NCBI RefSeq assembly: GCF_002443255.2
Contig: NW_019211454.1
Coordinates: 49,911,885-49,975,884, forward strand
Direction: 5' to 3'
From: Varroa destructor
Taxonomy: Eukaryota > Arthropoda > Arachnida > Mesostigmata > Varroidae
Length of the DNA stretch: 64,000 bases
Shown here: positions 52,701-64,000 of the stretch, in pieces
How the letters are laid out: each line of letters starts with the position of its first letter
Numbering within the stretch: the stretch's first letter is position 1
Notes under the pieces: model-generated
Told to the model about the DNA's origin: nothing
Databases searched by the model: none
What the model saw: only the letters and a program-made list of their open reading frames with translations
Translations under genes and position numbers: made by a program

Positions 52701-54300
52701 TTGCACATCGGTATGGAAAAACTATGACGGTGCTGAAAAGAAAGTTAAGTAAATCGCTTCATATGTAAACTACACAAAAATTTACTTCAAATGGCTACGT
52801 AGTTAAGTTTCTCGCATGGATGGGAGGATAGGAGGTTAATGTCGTGTTTCTCATAGGCCCAAAGAAATAATTTCAAACTAAGTAAACTAGGTGATCACGA
52901 AACACAGAGCCTCCATTACATTTTACATATCGGTCTTCGTAAAACCGGTGCGTTATATTTCAGTAAAATCTTTATTTCGAAACATCTACATTTTTATTTG
53001 AAACCGACGCCTTTTTGTGCTTGCGGATTTACTAACGAAATTCCTTATTGTTTAAGCGCGTTTAGAACAACTTGAACCTATCTTAAAATCCTAGTTTAAT
53101 GTAATAATCCTGTCTCACCATTTGGCGTCTGGGACTATAAAGAATCTTATAATTAGTCATGATATATCAATAGGAAACATAAATAAATGCATTTTATAGA
53201 TTATCAGGTATCCAAATCATCTATTAATAGCAGGACAAAAAATGCAATAAAGCTCTGCCAAATCGCGCGCACCCAGTTCCTTTTGGAATTGAGCTAAAAT
53301 TTCTCGTAATGGCTAATTAAGGTCACGAGTTCTCGAGCTGTTCTGTCAGTTGGCAGGGCAATCGCAGCCGCCACCAACATACTTTCCTTAAATGCACCCT
53401 TAGAACAGGTTTTGGTTTTGCCTACCATATGCATTGTTTTGACTGATCCCACGCTGCGGCCAAAGTTGTGGCAGGCTAAGCGTTTTGGGTACGCTCTGAT
53501 CTTTTCCACCCATCTACGATGGAGTATATGTAAAATTTTTCTAGCTTCACCTTGCAGATTCCGATACAACAATAGCGACAGTAGCAGGGACCCAACAGCG
53601 ATATGTCTCCCCGTTACTCCCCAAACCAGTGGCTTCCCCTAATACGAGCGAGGTGAGAGCATTCGCCGGTATGTTCCATTAGGGGCTAAAAGTTCAGTGA
53701 TGATCTACCAAGCAAGTCGTCACGAGATTGCAGCCTTCTTTATGCTGAGCGAACATTATGGTCTTATCTAATCTACAGTAGCCAGGTACGATCCAAGGAC
53801 GCGGAGTGCTTCACTATTTTGCCACAACAAGAGCGTGCCATTAGTACGATCATTAAAGAGTAGCCTGAGGCTCTTTATAAGCAGTCAGTTTAATAGAAAG
53901 AAGGAAAATACGTTGTAAAGGATTTAGGTCAAAAACTTCTTATCGGATATACGTTTTATCGACAGCCTTAAGTGTTATCTGGGATTAAATTGAAACTAAC
54001 CAAGTATAATTACAACATAGGTATGTCACTATTATTCATTATATATATATTATAGCTGAAACAATATTCGAGAACGAACAAATCGCAGTTCTTTTTACAC
54101 GTGCTATCGAATCTCATCAAGAAACCCTCAAAGAGCCTTTTTGCCTTATAAGATACCCACTCCTATCGAAGCTGCCTAATTACGCGAACAACGAAAACGC
54201 ATATTAATAGCTGAAATTAATAACGAGTAGTTCATGTCGTTAGCAGACACATTCAGATCCATATGTACTACTACTATGTACTACCCCTACTATTTTAAGG

Positions 54301-54462
54301 CCATTCAATGTGGTGGCAGTAGTTCACAATAGAAGCCATGCCATCCAAGTAAATCGGCTCATTCTACATCGCCATGCTGAAGTCTTCCCGTCGAGGTACC
54401 ATGCCAGAGTTGGACTATCTTGGACAAGGTTGAGCCTATCCGAAAATCCATCAGAGCAATAA
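54301..54462 (+). mobile_element. Possible Ty3/gypsy integrase C-terminal (GPY/F) relic
   Basis: The plus strand reads RPFNVVAVV followed about ten residues later by HAIQVNRLILH, ending at TAA (54460-54462). This resembles the end of gypsy integrases, where a GPF/GPY core is followed by a VHVNRLKxxH-type motif. The flanks show no other integrase motif and no LTR, so it would be an isolated fragment. Confidence 0.35.
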
Positions 54463-56597
54463 AGGCCATAAAAAATGGTTACTTTAGGCGCCGACGCTTG
54501 CCGTACAGCGCAAGACTAAAACTAGTTGTCAAGATTAATTGACCAAATTATAAAAGCCTACTACGAGACAGCATTGGTCGGCAGTCACCCGTGGCCAATT
54601 CTCCTCGAGTAAAACTGAACTTAAAGATCAGCTAACGTACAATGGTAATAACTTCCACTGATAGATCTGCCGTTACGCCCAAACATAACTTAGCTAACTT
54701 TTGTCATCAATCAGAGACATGTTCAGATGGGTATTTCGAAGCCAAACTCCATCAAAATATGTGTCTCTCGCATTGTCCGCTAATCACGTCAGTCTATTCG
54801 TCCTCCATTCAACCCTTCACCGTGGCTCGGTTCCTGCCCCGTTTTAGCATGTCGGCCACACTCATCTGACTAAAAGGGACCTTGATAAGTAACATTTCGT
54901 TCAGAGCCGTACAGTTTGTTTTTCTTTCTCTCTAGTAGTAATAATCCGCTATCTTTATCAAGGATGCACAGTCGTGCTCACTTTGCCACGCAACTCGCTA
55001 GCAGGCATCCATCATTGGACCGCGATGGTGGAAATCCAGCAAAGGTTTAGTAGGCCACTTTGCTTTTATACATGCTTGGAGGGGAGGAAGGGGCCGCTAA
55101 TAGAGTCGCCACAAAAATACGGGCCGAGATGCGAGCATCCTGTATGCCTTGTCTTGTTTGCCGCAGAGAAAGTGGAGCTTCTTCAATACCTAACGGATCT
55201 TGGTGATTTTACTTTTTCGTATAAATCAAGCCAGACAAAGGTTAGTATTTCTTTCCGATCGTTTTCTCAGTCAGAGTCGATGATTAGCGCTGTCAGTAGC
55301 AGTCGGTCTAAAATTAGTATAATTCTACGTAGACCCCAGCCCACGGGGTTTGTAAGCTTCAAATTACGTTACTATTTATAAAGACATATAGTCGTTTGGT
55401 AAATACCAGACATCCAAGCCAATGTCTGTTGTTCATAGACGAAAAGCTACTAGAAGGCTATTAGCTCGAATGTTGCCACGAAAATGCCACATTGAACGAA
55501 AACCACAGACTTTTACTCGAATTCTAACAGCGGCATAATTTATTTGTTACGTTTCGTCACATCCCAAATTTTCAGGTTTGGAGCTGAATAACTTGTCCGA
55601 CCAGTTTTTGATACCATAGCCATTGTGAAATCCAGTGTTACGAAAGCTGTTTGTCCTCAATTGAAGAAAAAAATAGTATAGTTTTTTAGCGTGAAGTTTC
55701 GTGCACACATTGAGTACAAATAAACCTGTCATTTGAAATCTTGCAGAGTACCTCTCGCGTCTGACATCATCGTGACAACGTGAGATTTTCTTTTGTCCAT
55801 CGAACTGTTTTATGCAATGCAATTGGCCGACTACGATCCCTTGTTGACCGTTTCGTTATTCTCAAGCATTTTTATTGTATAACACCTTTCTAGTCTTATT
55901 AATCATGACCTCTTACGAATAGCAGTATGGCCTAATTCTGAGCTTAGGCGGATCTCCCGATGTTGACCATTTCTTGTCTTGCTTCATATTGCCATAGAGA
56001 TAACACTTTTTGACATCCGTATTAATTTCTCGTAGCGACCCGTAACTAAGTAGTGGGAAGGTGATGGAAAGTAAAAACAGCTATAAACATTTTTTCTATT
56101 TTTCAAGTATTCCCCTTGTTCATTCTTTTTTATTGTTGTACTTCTATATACAGTTCGATAATTCCGTACGAATTTGATCTTGAGTTCAGGTCCGCTGAAT
56201 TTCCATCATCCTAATTTAACTAAAAACTATACAACAATAGCAATAAAAAAAATCTTGTTAAACTTGTTAAACAGCTTTACCGATGCCAAGCCTAAACATA
56301 CCTTTGGAGACGGACGAGGTATCTTGGTTCGGAGGGATGGCCGATGGTGGGAGACAGAAATGCTGAATACTGAATAATAAATATATTTTTAATTATCATT
56401 CAAATCATACATTCTATTTTTTATACTAGTAGACACTTAGGCACACAGCAGTTAGGTCTTGGGTGAGCTACGGTTTACCGTATTCGATAATTCATCCTAA
56501 AAAACATAACGCTCATTGTAAAAACTTTCTATCACTAATAAATAGGACGGTCGCTAATGCTTTCTAGTCTGATTCGACCCAACACATCGTTAAGATA

Positions 56598-56652
56598 GAC
56601 ACATATATAGAGTACGGCTATAGATAGAGACACATATATATATAGTACGGCT
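56598..56652. repeat. Two-copy tandem duplication, period about 31 bp
   Basis: GACACATATATAG...AGTACGGCT occurs at 56598 and again at 56629 with small AT-length differences. Confidence 0.8.
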
Positions 56653-56723
56653 TTTATATATGTGCAGCCAGATACCTCCACCGATCGATCGCTATCCAGA
56701 CGGTCAGATTTAGCTCAATCGCG

Positions 56724-56745
56724 TTATTATTATTATTATTATTAT
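56724..56745. repeat. (TTA)n microsatellite
   Basis: Seven TTA/TAT units. Confidence 0.9.
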
Positions 56746-57715
56746 CGCTAATTGTTAACGGAGAAGCAAGGAGATCAAACTGTTTCGTCGGACGAGTTAC
56801 TAAGACTCGATTGATTGACTGCTGTCGCACTTGAAGTTCATGAAGTGGGCCAATTTAGTATGATGTAATGTTTTCACACAAAACTGACGGCAAGCCAAAG
56901 CACTAAGGGTCAAAGGATTCCATTTCTGATCGTATAGCCATACTTAATGTCATTACGAAAAATACATTGCCAATGGTGGCGTACTGCGTACTGCAAGTTT
57001 ATATGATTTGTTGATCTAGGATACAATACTATACAAGAAGATGTTCCCTGGGGGCGGTTTTGGCAATGCAACCGTGGTCATGGCACAGTCATCAGTATCA
57101 AGTCTCGCGTGTAGCCTTCGCTGAATTTATTTAGAAAAAAATTAATGTTGTCTAGCAAATTTGTTGTGCACTGAGAACTTTGTGCAAGTTTAGGTCAACC
57201 ATTTTATACGTCGGATCAACCGCTTGTACCAATTCGTCCATATCATTATTATTACTAATGTATGATAGAACACGTGCGATATAGGTTCACTTGATACGGT
57301 TCATTGATCATCTCGGAATCATTTTTTAACCAAGTTCTAATTACACGAAACGGACAGATATTGATAAGGTGCAAAAAATACCATTAAGATAAAATGCATG
57401 TACCGCATTCGAAGGCATGTGGAGTCTCTTTAAATCAAGAAAATGTTTGGGTGCGATGAGTATCTAGTTTAAACCATTGTAATTTGTTTTCCCCTTAAAA
57501 ATACATGGTGAAACTACCAGCGGTGGGCTGTCCTGAGAAACACATCTACCCTGGTCGCTCGTAAAGGCACGTACATGATAGAATTGCTCGACGAATTACA
57601 TCGTAGGTCATTGTACAGGACAAAGGAAAGCAAAAGAACGCACGTAAAAGGTAATGGAAGCTATTACCAATGTTACGAGTATGCGTGTACTAGGAGCAAT
57701 CGCAACTAGGGCCGT

Positions 57716-57970
57716 ATGTCCCCGTTTGTTCTCTATATCATTCAGCAGCGCCCTGATTTCCTATTAACGATCCGCGCCGACGACTTAAGATCTACCCTCG
57801 TAGATCTTTCGAGCCAGCCCTGGTTCGCCCCGTGTGTTGCCCTATCCAAGACAACGGGGTGCCCACAGGCCACGGAGCACACAGTTATTATCCCTCCTGG
57901 AAGCGAGCTTATGAGTGGCAAACAAAACACTAGGAAAACCGGTGAAGCGAATGAGCCAAAATGCGTCTAG
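57716..57970 (+). mobile_element. Possible retrotransposon polyprotein fragment
   Basis: An 84-codon frame contains HTVIIPPGSEL. The pattern V-x-I-P-P-x-S-E is common between protease and reverse transcriptase in Ty3/gypsy and related polyproteins. The surrounding 57.6-58.3 kb is markedly less AT-rich than its flanks. No other domain is visible, so the call rests on one short motif and composition. Confidence 0.25.
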
Positions 57971-60900
57971 AAAGAAGAAACTAGTGGTATATAAAGACAT
58001 GCAATTGCTACTGCTAAGTCTAGTGTAACCGCCACAGACCCAATGCCTCTAACAGCTGCTGCAGGATGCACAAAGCTGGCGGCTTTCAAAATTGTTTCCG
58101 CCGCCGCCAATCGCCGTTCCGGATAAGGGGGAGAAAAGGAACACCGATACCAGGGTAAACAAGCAGCTGGGACAGATCAGCGATCACGTAAACAAGGAAG
58201 CGTGCAGAGCAAGCAACCTGAGCGAGGCTAGCTAGAGCTAATGCATCCATCTTCGCTTACCACTACATGACAGGAAAGCCATTCGCAGACTAAAATCCAT
58301 AGCTGACCTACAAGCGCCCTCCGATAGGCACGCGGAGATAGGTCTTTGTTCCTTTTAAGTTGAAGTAGCATCGTCGTTGGTGGTGATTTTGGTCATGTAG
58401 CGGTGATATTCACATCATAGAGTTTTTTGATAAAGCCATTTGTGCTGCGACCTAAACCTTGTGATTTAATTGTCTAATATATGATAGCTAATATTACTGA
58501 AGGTGCAGATAGCTGAAGGCATAGAATCGCCTCAGCTGAGGCTGATGTACTATGCATAATAACAAGCGATAGAACTAGCCAACATTTTCTACAAGATTGA
58601 AGGTGATTAACACAGTACTGCGAATGTATAACCGGGACGAATACTGCTAAGCAACAGACGTGCCAGTTTAGCCACACAACACTCTCCTCGTCCATAGAGC
58701 TCAATATCAGCCAACTAGAATCAATTCTAGGCAATCAAATCGGCCATATGGGTGTAGATGCCGTTTGCAGATTGCAGACCTTTTTAGTATATCAAGGTTC
58801 GTCTCTCTCTCTCTCGCTTGGCGCAGGGGTTACTCTCAATCATGTCCTATGGGCGCCCAGACGAAAGGACAAATCACGACACACTGATCTATGTCACCAG
58901 GTTTTGCAGTGCTGAGTAGCCGACCTTCAAATTAGCGTGAGGAAGCGACTTCAGATGTGTTGCTTCACTATTTGCTTTCAAATATTCGCATTTGTGAAAC
59001 ACGTCTCTACAAACTTTCTGTTATTGGTTCCGCATTAAAAACCCTCAAGCCTTCAATCAAGATCACCTCTAGTGAAGTTAACTAAGAGTAACTATCACAT
59101 TATCCCGAAAAATCATTTCCTTATTTTCGTTGATTGCTTGTTAAACAGCATGTATTGACAAACTCATCACCTAAGAAAGTTCTGTATAAGCCTAGTACTG
59201 AGCATCAAACAATTTAGTAAAGTGAAATATGCGGCCTCAATTAAATAACTACACAATTGGCTACCGGCTTTTCATAATGATATAACTAAAAGTAGGTTAT
59301 TATATTTTGTAGCTAGAGTAATTGCTGCCACGATCAGTCGCTCGGTTGTCTCTTACCTGCTCACATCTCCATCGTTATGGGGGACCAGTTTGTCTCAGTG
59401 GTGTACTAGCTATACGACATTATGGAATAGAGTTTATTGTTGGTAAACGTTGTAGACGCAGATCTAATATCGTTGTTCCGTTTAACGACAAGGCGTCCCA
59501 TCCCCCGTATTCCCGCTCATCAAAGCCAACCGTTGCTTCTTAAATGAGAGCCCCGCGTTGCTTCAAGCTAAAGGAGCATAAGAAATGCAGCATAATAATG
59601 CTATCATCTCTCTCGCGACATGTTCCCTCCGATTTATATCTTCCTGTTCCATCCCGATAACATCTGTTCAGCATCTGACAGACAATGAAGATTATGATAG
59701 CAAGACTGCGTGTTTCTGTACATATACATCGACGTGTGTGCGTTGATGGCGTGATAGCTTCCCACAACGTCTACGCAATGGCTTGCGTTGTGCGGTGGTG
59801 CTTAGGCGATCCGGCTGGGCCAGACGGTACGATATTCTTGTGTAAAATCCTGCGCTTGACGACGTTCTGGTAGACGCGACCGCAGATGTCAGCGGTCGGT
59901 AGCGGCTTTCACATAGACAAACTTTAACACTGCCCCCCTTTATTACTGGAGAATTTAATTTTACCAGCAGCGCACAGACGACCAGTCAAGACACGATCTC
60001 CGCTTGACCGCTAGAGTGACCAGCTAGAGTTTAACGGAGTTTCGTTAGTCTGACGACATACTGCTACCTAGTGTATTCCGGTCATAATTCAGAAGTCTTC
60101 GAGTTGCCGCTAGCGCACCCTGCTAGATGCCAGGCAGGCCATACTCTTTCAGAAGTCGCTTCAGCAAAGCTGCCGAGCCTTTCACAAGATGAGTCCAGTC
60201 GCCGGCGGGTAGGCGGTAAGCGCTAACGTCCGATGGTAACGACCGTCTTTTCGTCTGCACATATATGTATTTATTAGATAATGCAGATAATAAGCAAGCT
60301 GACCGTGCATCATCAAATTATTTTTTTAATAAGACAAACTATCATTGTTTTTATTGTTAGTCATCGTTTGCGGCGCTAATAGCCACAATAATGTATCTAA
60401 TAAAGATAAAAATAAAGACTCGTTTGATAACATGAGCTTGTTTATATGCTAGTGCCTTCTAGTTTGAATTTGTTACGATCAACGAGCATCTGTGCTACGA
60501 ACATATTTGTCAAAAGGCTAGGCTGATGTTGATACGATTCTATAGTTCTAATTAGGTGAAAAGCTTTATAACAGATATGTGAATTGAGAGGTCCCCAGCT
60601 GCATTAAATGGTTACAATGTGTTTTATTTGCAGCAGGTCATCGTTTCCTGAGAAAACCAGCTGATTTTCTCCTCCAGATCGGAGACGACTGGGAGGTGGT
60701 TGTGTGTGTAGCGGGGAACGCGCCATGTTTAGTGTTTTGACGCTTAAACAAGCACACTTAGGCGCTTTACTGTCCAGGGCAACTTCAGAGGAAACGGTTC
60801 TGAAAATGCCGAGCATCATCGCTTCGTTCGCGGCTTCAGCGCTCTGCGGTAATGGCAAATATTGGCAACTTAAACACGTGACACACAGCTTAATGCTTTA

Positions 60901-61132
60901 CGTTGGCCGTACTGTATGCACGTCGCATGTCTCTGAATATATTTAACCTTGAAGCGCAATGATATAAACAAGGTATAGCAATCCTCCGTCTGACACCGCC
61001 ATTACGTATGTGATTCCGATACATGCGGCGAAATCTCGCTTGCCGCCCGGATGTATATGGATACCACATGTATATACATAAGGATAAATCAGTTGAACTG
61101 CTAAAACGGTAGATTATACCGCAAAATCTGAT

Positions 61133-61148
61133 GTGTGTGTGTGTGTGC
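61133..61148. repeat. (GT)n microsatellite
   Basis: Eight GT units. Confidence 0.9.
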
Positions 61149-61595
61149 GAACCGGTTTGTTTTTGTCTTGTTGGTGTTTCCGTATTGTAATTATCAGTTG
61201 GATCTAATATTGAATTTATTGTTCGCATAGACCTTAAGTTAAAATACCTTAAGTTCATAAATGCTTTACAAGCAAAGTTAATGCGATTTAAAACTTTAGT
61301 GGTTGCATGGTCTGTCTAGAATATCCATCACTTCTCTGAAATCCGTTGTCGATGAGCAACAGGTTTCTGAAAACCTAACGGATATATTCATTCAAAATCC
61401 GCATGTGCTACAAATAACACAATGAAAATACGATACTAGCCTATAATTTGCTTATATGACAACGATAAGCCGCAATTTCACGCATCACTGTTTTTCAAGC
61501 CGATCATTTTCGAAGGGACCTATGATTGCCTTCTATATCAACCTAAAACTATATGTTTAATTTACTTTACTTGCTTTTTGCTTAACTATAAACAG

Positions 61596-61610
61596 ACACA
61601 CACACACACA
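61596..61610. repeat. (AC)n microsatellite
   Basis: About seven AC units, followed by a TATATGTATGTATATA stretch. Confidence 0.9.
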
Positions 61611-63021
61611 TATATGTATGTATATAGACATATATATCTAGGCTCTTCTTTGAAAATATCCAGCGTGCGTCTCGAAATGTGCTTGTTACCATTATTATTA
61701 TAAAACGATGCAGCCGAGTAATAATTTATATGCTGCTGGTGGCCTACTTCAAACTCCATGTATAATGAAGTACACTTACGTGAATGAAGGAAAATCATAT
61801 ATTTTGTTTCTATACATTAATGGCAAGTGGCCACGGCAATGATTATCATTGCTTTTTTTTTTAAATGTGTGCAAAGAGGAATTCTAGAGCTCGCAGGTAA
61901 GAACCACTTTCTGTGGCCTGCTAAACGATCAGGCCATTATAAATGCGTTTTCCAATTTTTTTTTAATATCTAAAAAGTCGAAGTCTAAAATGCTATTTTC
62001 TAAACGATTAATTCACGGGGCACTGTAGATTTTCCTGGGAAGTATTCAGCGTGATACACGCGCTTCGGGAGGAGGATTAAGGTGTCCTCCTCAATGTTGT
62101 TGCAATCGAGATAAATTGCAAGCTCTGTTTATCAGGTGAATTAAAATAATACTAATATAATTGTCCTGTCAGAAGACGTGATGTACACGTTATCAGCACC
62201 CGGGGATAGCCTTTGGCAAAAACGGGATTATGATGCTAGCAGGATGTCTATTTTGGGACTTTTAAACAAGAAACCGGGCTCAATGATAGGGGAAGCATAG
62301 CTTGTACTATTCCCATGGAGCCACTTCGAAGTTTCGATTTAACTTTACGGTTTACGATATGTCAACCACGTTATGAACTGATGCTCCTTTTTCTGTCTTT
62401 TACCTCGTTATGCTATGAATTTTGCAAGCGTTCATACAGTGGTTTGCCGCTTCGATGACCATAACTTCAACCAAAGTTATTCTGCAAGACAACAACGACT
62501 TAACCGAAATTGATGAAACGTATCGTGAATCGAAACCATGTGTACAATAGTTTGGATCCTCGCGTCCTAATCGCGATACCACACAGAATCGATTGTTTAA
62601 AGTGGATTAAGAAAAGACTGTAAGCGCCCTTTGAGGATCAGAAAACAGGTAACTGTTATTAGGAAAAGCCAAGTAGATCGAGTCTATGATGGAACGACAA
62701 GACAGGGCCTAAATATCGGCCTGCTTTCTTTATCTACCACTGGACACAACCTAACATGGAGGTTAGCATGAAGTCGAGTTTTTACTGCACCCGATATGCA
62801 GGACCGCCTTTTTGAACAAAACGTGTCTTAATTTAGCATCATCCTAATCTAAAAACGAGAAGCGTGACATGTTTTAACACATGTTCACTTGTACCTAAAA
62901 AGGATCGACCCACACTTCCAAAGTAAGGGGACGCATTATTAGTAAATATAGTAAAAGACACAGTAAAAAAACAATACAGTAGTAAATACAGTAGAAAACT
63001 ATTTTCATCGTATATTACATT

Positions 63022-63045
63022 TATATATATATATATATATATATA
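63022..63045. repeat. (TA)n microsatellite
   Basis: Twelve TA units. Confidence 0.9.
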
Positions 63046-64000
63046 ATACATTATCTGTGTTATTGTGCATGCTGTGTTTGAGTAATGCCAAGCTTGTCTA
63101 ACACATCTAACTGTTCACTCAGAGCTCCGTCGCCGCCTTAAATACTCTACATATATATATATATCGCGTATCGGGCTTAGATATAAATATTTGGTCATTT
63201 CTGCACTATAGGCTATGTACAGAAGGTAAATTCTATATTGCGACGATCAATTCCAATAAAGAATTAACAGAGTCCTCACATAATGATTCATATATGAGCC
63301 ATACGTTTAGTGCTATTAAACAATGTCACTTCAGCAAAGAGTGAGGTGAAAATACGGTTTGTCGGATTACGTTGTGCATGCCACGCATACTTCGAAATAC
63401 TTCAAGAGAAACACTGTTTCAGTGTAGTAGCACAGAGGTAAGAAAGCTGCCATGCCTGCTGTTACCTGTACGGGACGTACACGTCGTCGGGAGCAAGATT
63501 AGGTCCACAGACCGTGGTAAGAACGTGCGTAGAAGAATACAAGCAGACGAAACCGCAAAAAAGGAAAAGGACGCTCATGCTTTTTGTCTCGATTACTCGG
63601 ATATCTGCCATAAGTGTGTTTTAATAAATAAAACAAATGACAAAGGAGGAGGACTACACATCGTGGTTTGATCCGCCAGAACTAATTGTCGCGCACGCGA
63701 TAGGGCTGTTCGCTGATCTGACTAGGTTATAATTGTCGATCGATCTGATTTTGGAGCGAATTTGTCGTTGCGCGTATACATCTAGTATATGTTTATATGT
63801 ATGCACAGAAAATTCGTTCAATCGAACAGCTGCAGAGCTCATGAATGAGGCCCATATTTCAGCAGCTCTTGTGCCAGTTAATAAAAGCGCATAAACGGCA
63901 GTCAAACGATTTACGGAACGTGGCAAACTATACTAAGTTCTTTATAACTAACAACCTCGTACTAAATGAAACCTGTCAACTGTACCCTTCGAGTTGATAT

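Larger units (their letters stand above)
38724..54300. other. Gene-poor interval
   Basis: I find no protein or RNA gene I can support. Open frames of 60-110 codons on both strands are of chance length. The longest, 49362-49928 (188 codons), has no ATG at its start and resembles nothing I know. Less AT-rich patches (42.9-43.5, 44.1-44.6, 47.5-48.6, 51.8-52.5, 53.3-54.2 kb) look like decayed repeats or lost genes. C and A/T homopolymers occur, for example C-10 near 50394. Confidence 0.4.
54463..57715. other. No gene seen
   Basis: AT-rich DNA with chance-length frames only. It contains the two simple repeats listed separately near 56.6-56.7 kb. Confidence 0.45.
57971..64000. other. Gene-poor interval to window end
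   Basis: No gene supported. Frames such as 60890-61258 (-, 122 codons, partly translated from a CA/GT repeat) and 63372-63671 (+) are of chance length. Simple repeats: TC run near 58804, (GT)n 61133-61148, (AC)n 61596-61610, (TA)n 63022-63045 and 63151-63164. GTAAGA donors near 63438 and 63521 could mark exons of a gene extending beyond the window. Confidence 0.4.

Noticed and set aside
60890..61258. 122-codon minus-strand ATG frame
   Set aside because: Contains HTHTH translated from a dinucleotide repeat and otherwise random composition; expected by chance in this much AT-rich DNA.
62500..62590. tRNA-like minus-strand sequence with GGTTTCGATTC
   Set aside because: No complementary acceptor stem or proper anticodon arm.

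Overview
This window is animal nuclear DNA: AT-rich, with long gene-poor stretches and genes split into many short exons by mostly GT-AG introns. A metazoan-type ATP12, a metazoan OSGEP, an arthropod-style secreted astacin and short AT-rich introns suggest an arthropod. I lean towards a mite, but that is inference. A run of exactly 100 N (32884-32983) marks a scaffold gap, so the two sides are joined only by the assembly.

Left to right: 1605-2471 (+) is an intronless ATPAF2/ATP12 gene for mitochondrial ATP synthase assembly. From about 2.6 to 11 kb I can support no gene. At 11.4-12.4 kb there is a candidate 95-codon gene on the minus strand with a poly(A) signal just past its stop. It is flanked by what may be the last two exons of an unidentified plus-strand gene ending in a Ser-rich tail. 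17187-20053 (-) is a complete eight-exon OSGEP/Kae1 gene (334 aa), rebuilt here with every splice phase agreeing. 22147-32367 (+) is a 22-exon gene for a roughly 1516-aa zinc-finger nuclear protein. It has a FLYWCH-like finger, an NLS/acidic segment, two C2H2 fingers, an unfamiliar block of about 230 residues and a V/A/T-rich tail. It appears to use a 5-nt microexon and one GC-AG intron.

Right of the gap, 34501-37018 (-) holds an astacin metalloprotease. The zinc-binding motif is intact, but stop codons and a frameshift interrupt it, so it reads as a young pseudogene. Gypsy-type retrotransposon debris lies nearby (about 33.5 kb) and probably at 54.3 and 57.8 kb. The rest of 39-64 kb shows only chance-length reading frames, microsatellites and decayed, moderately GC-rich patches.

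The genes are unrelated housekeeping or regulatory loci and do not form a functional cluster. OSGEP and the zinc-finger gene are divergent, with about 2.1 kb between start codons. The hidden content came from splice-phase bookkeeping of short exons and from matching short conserved motifs, not from long open frames.
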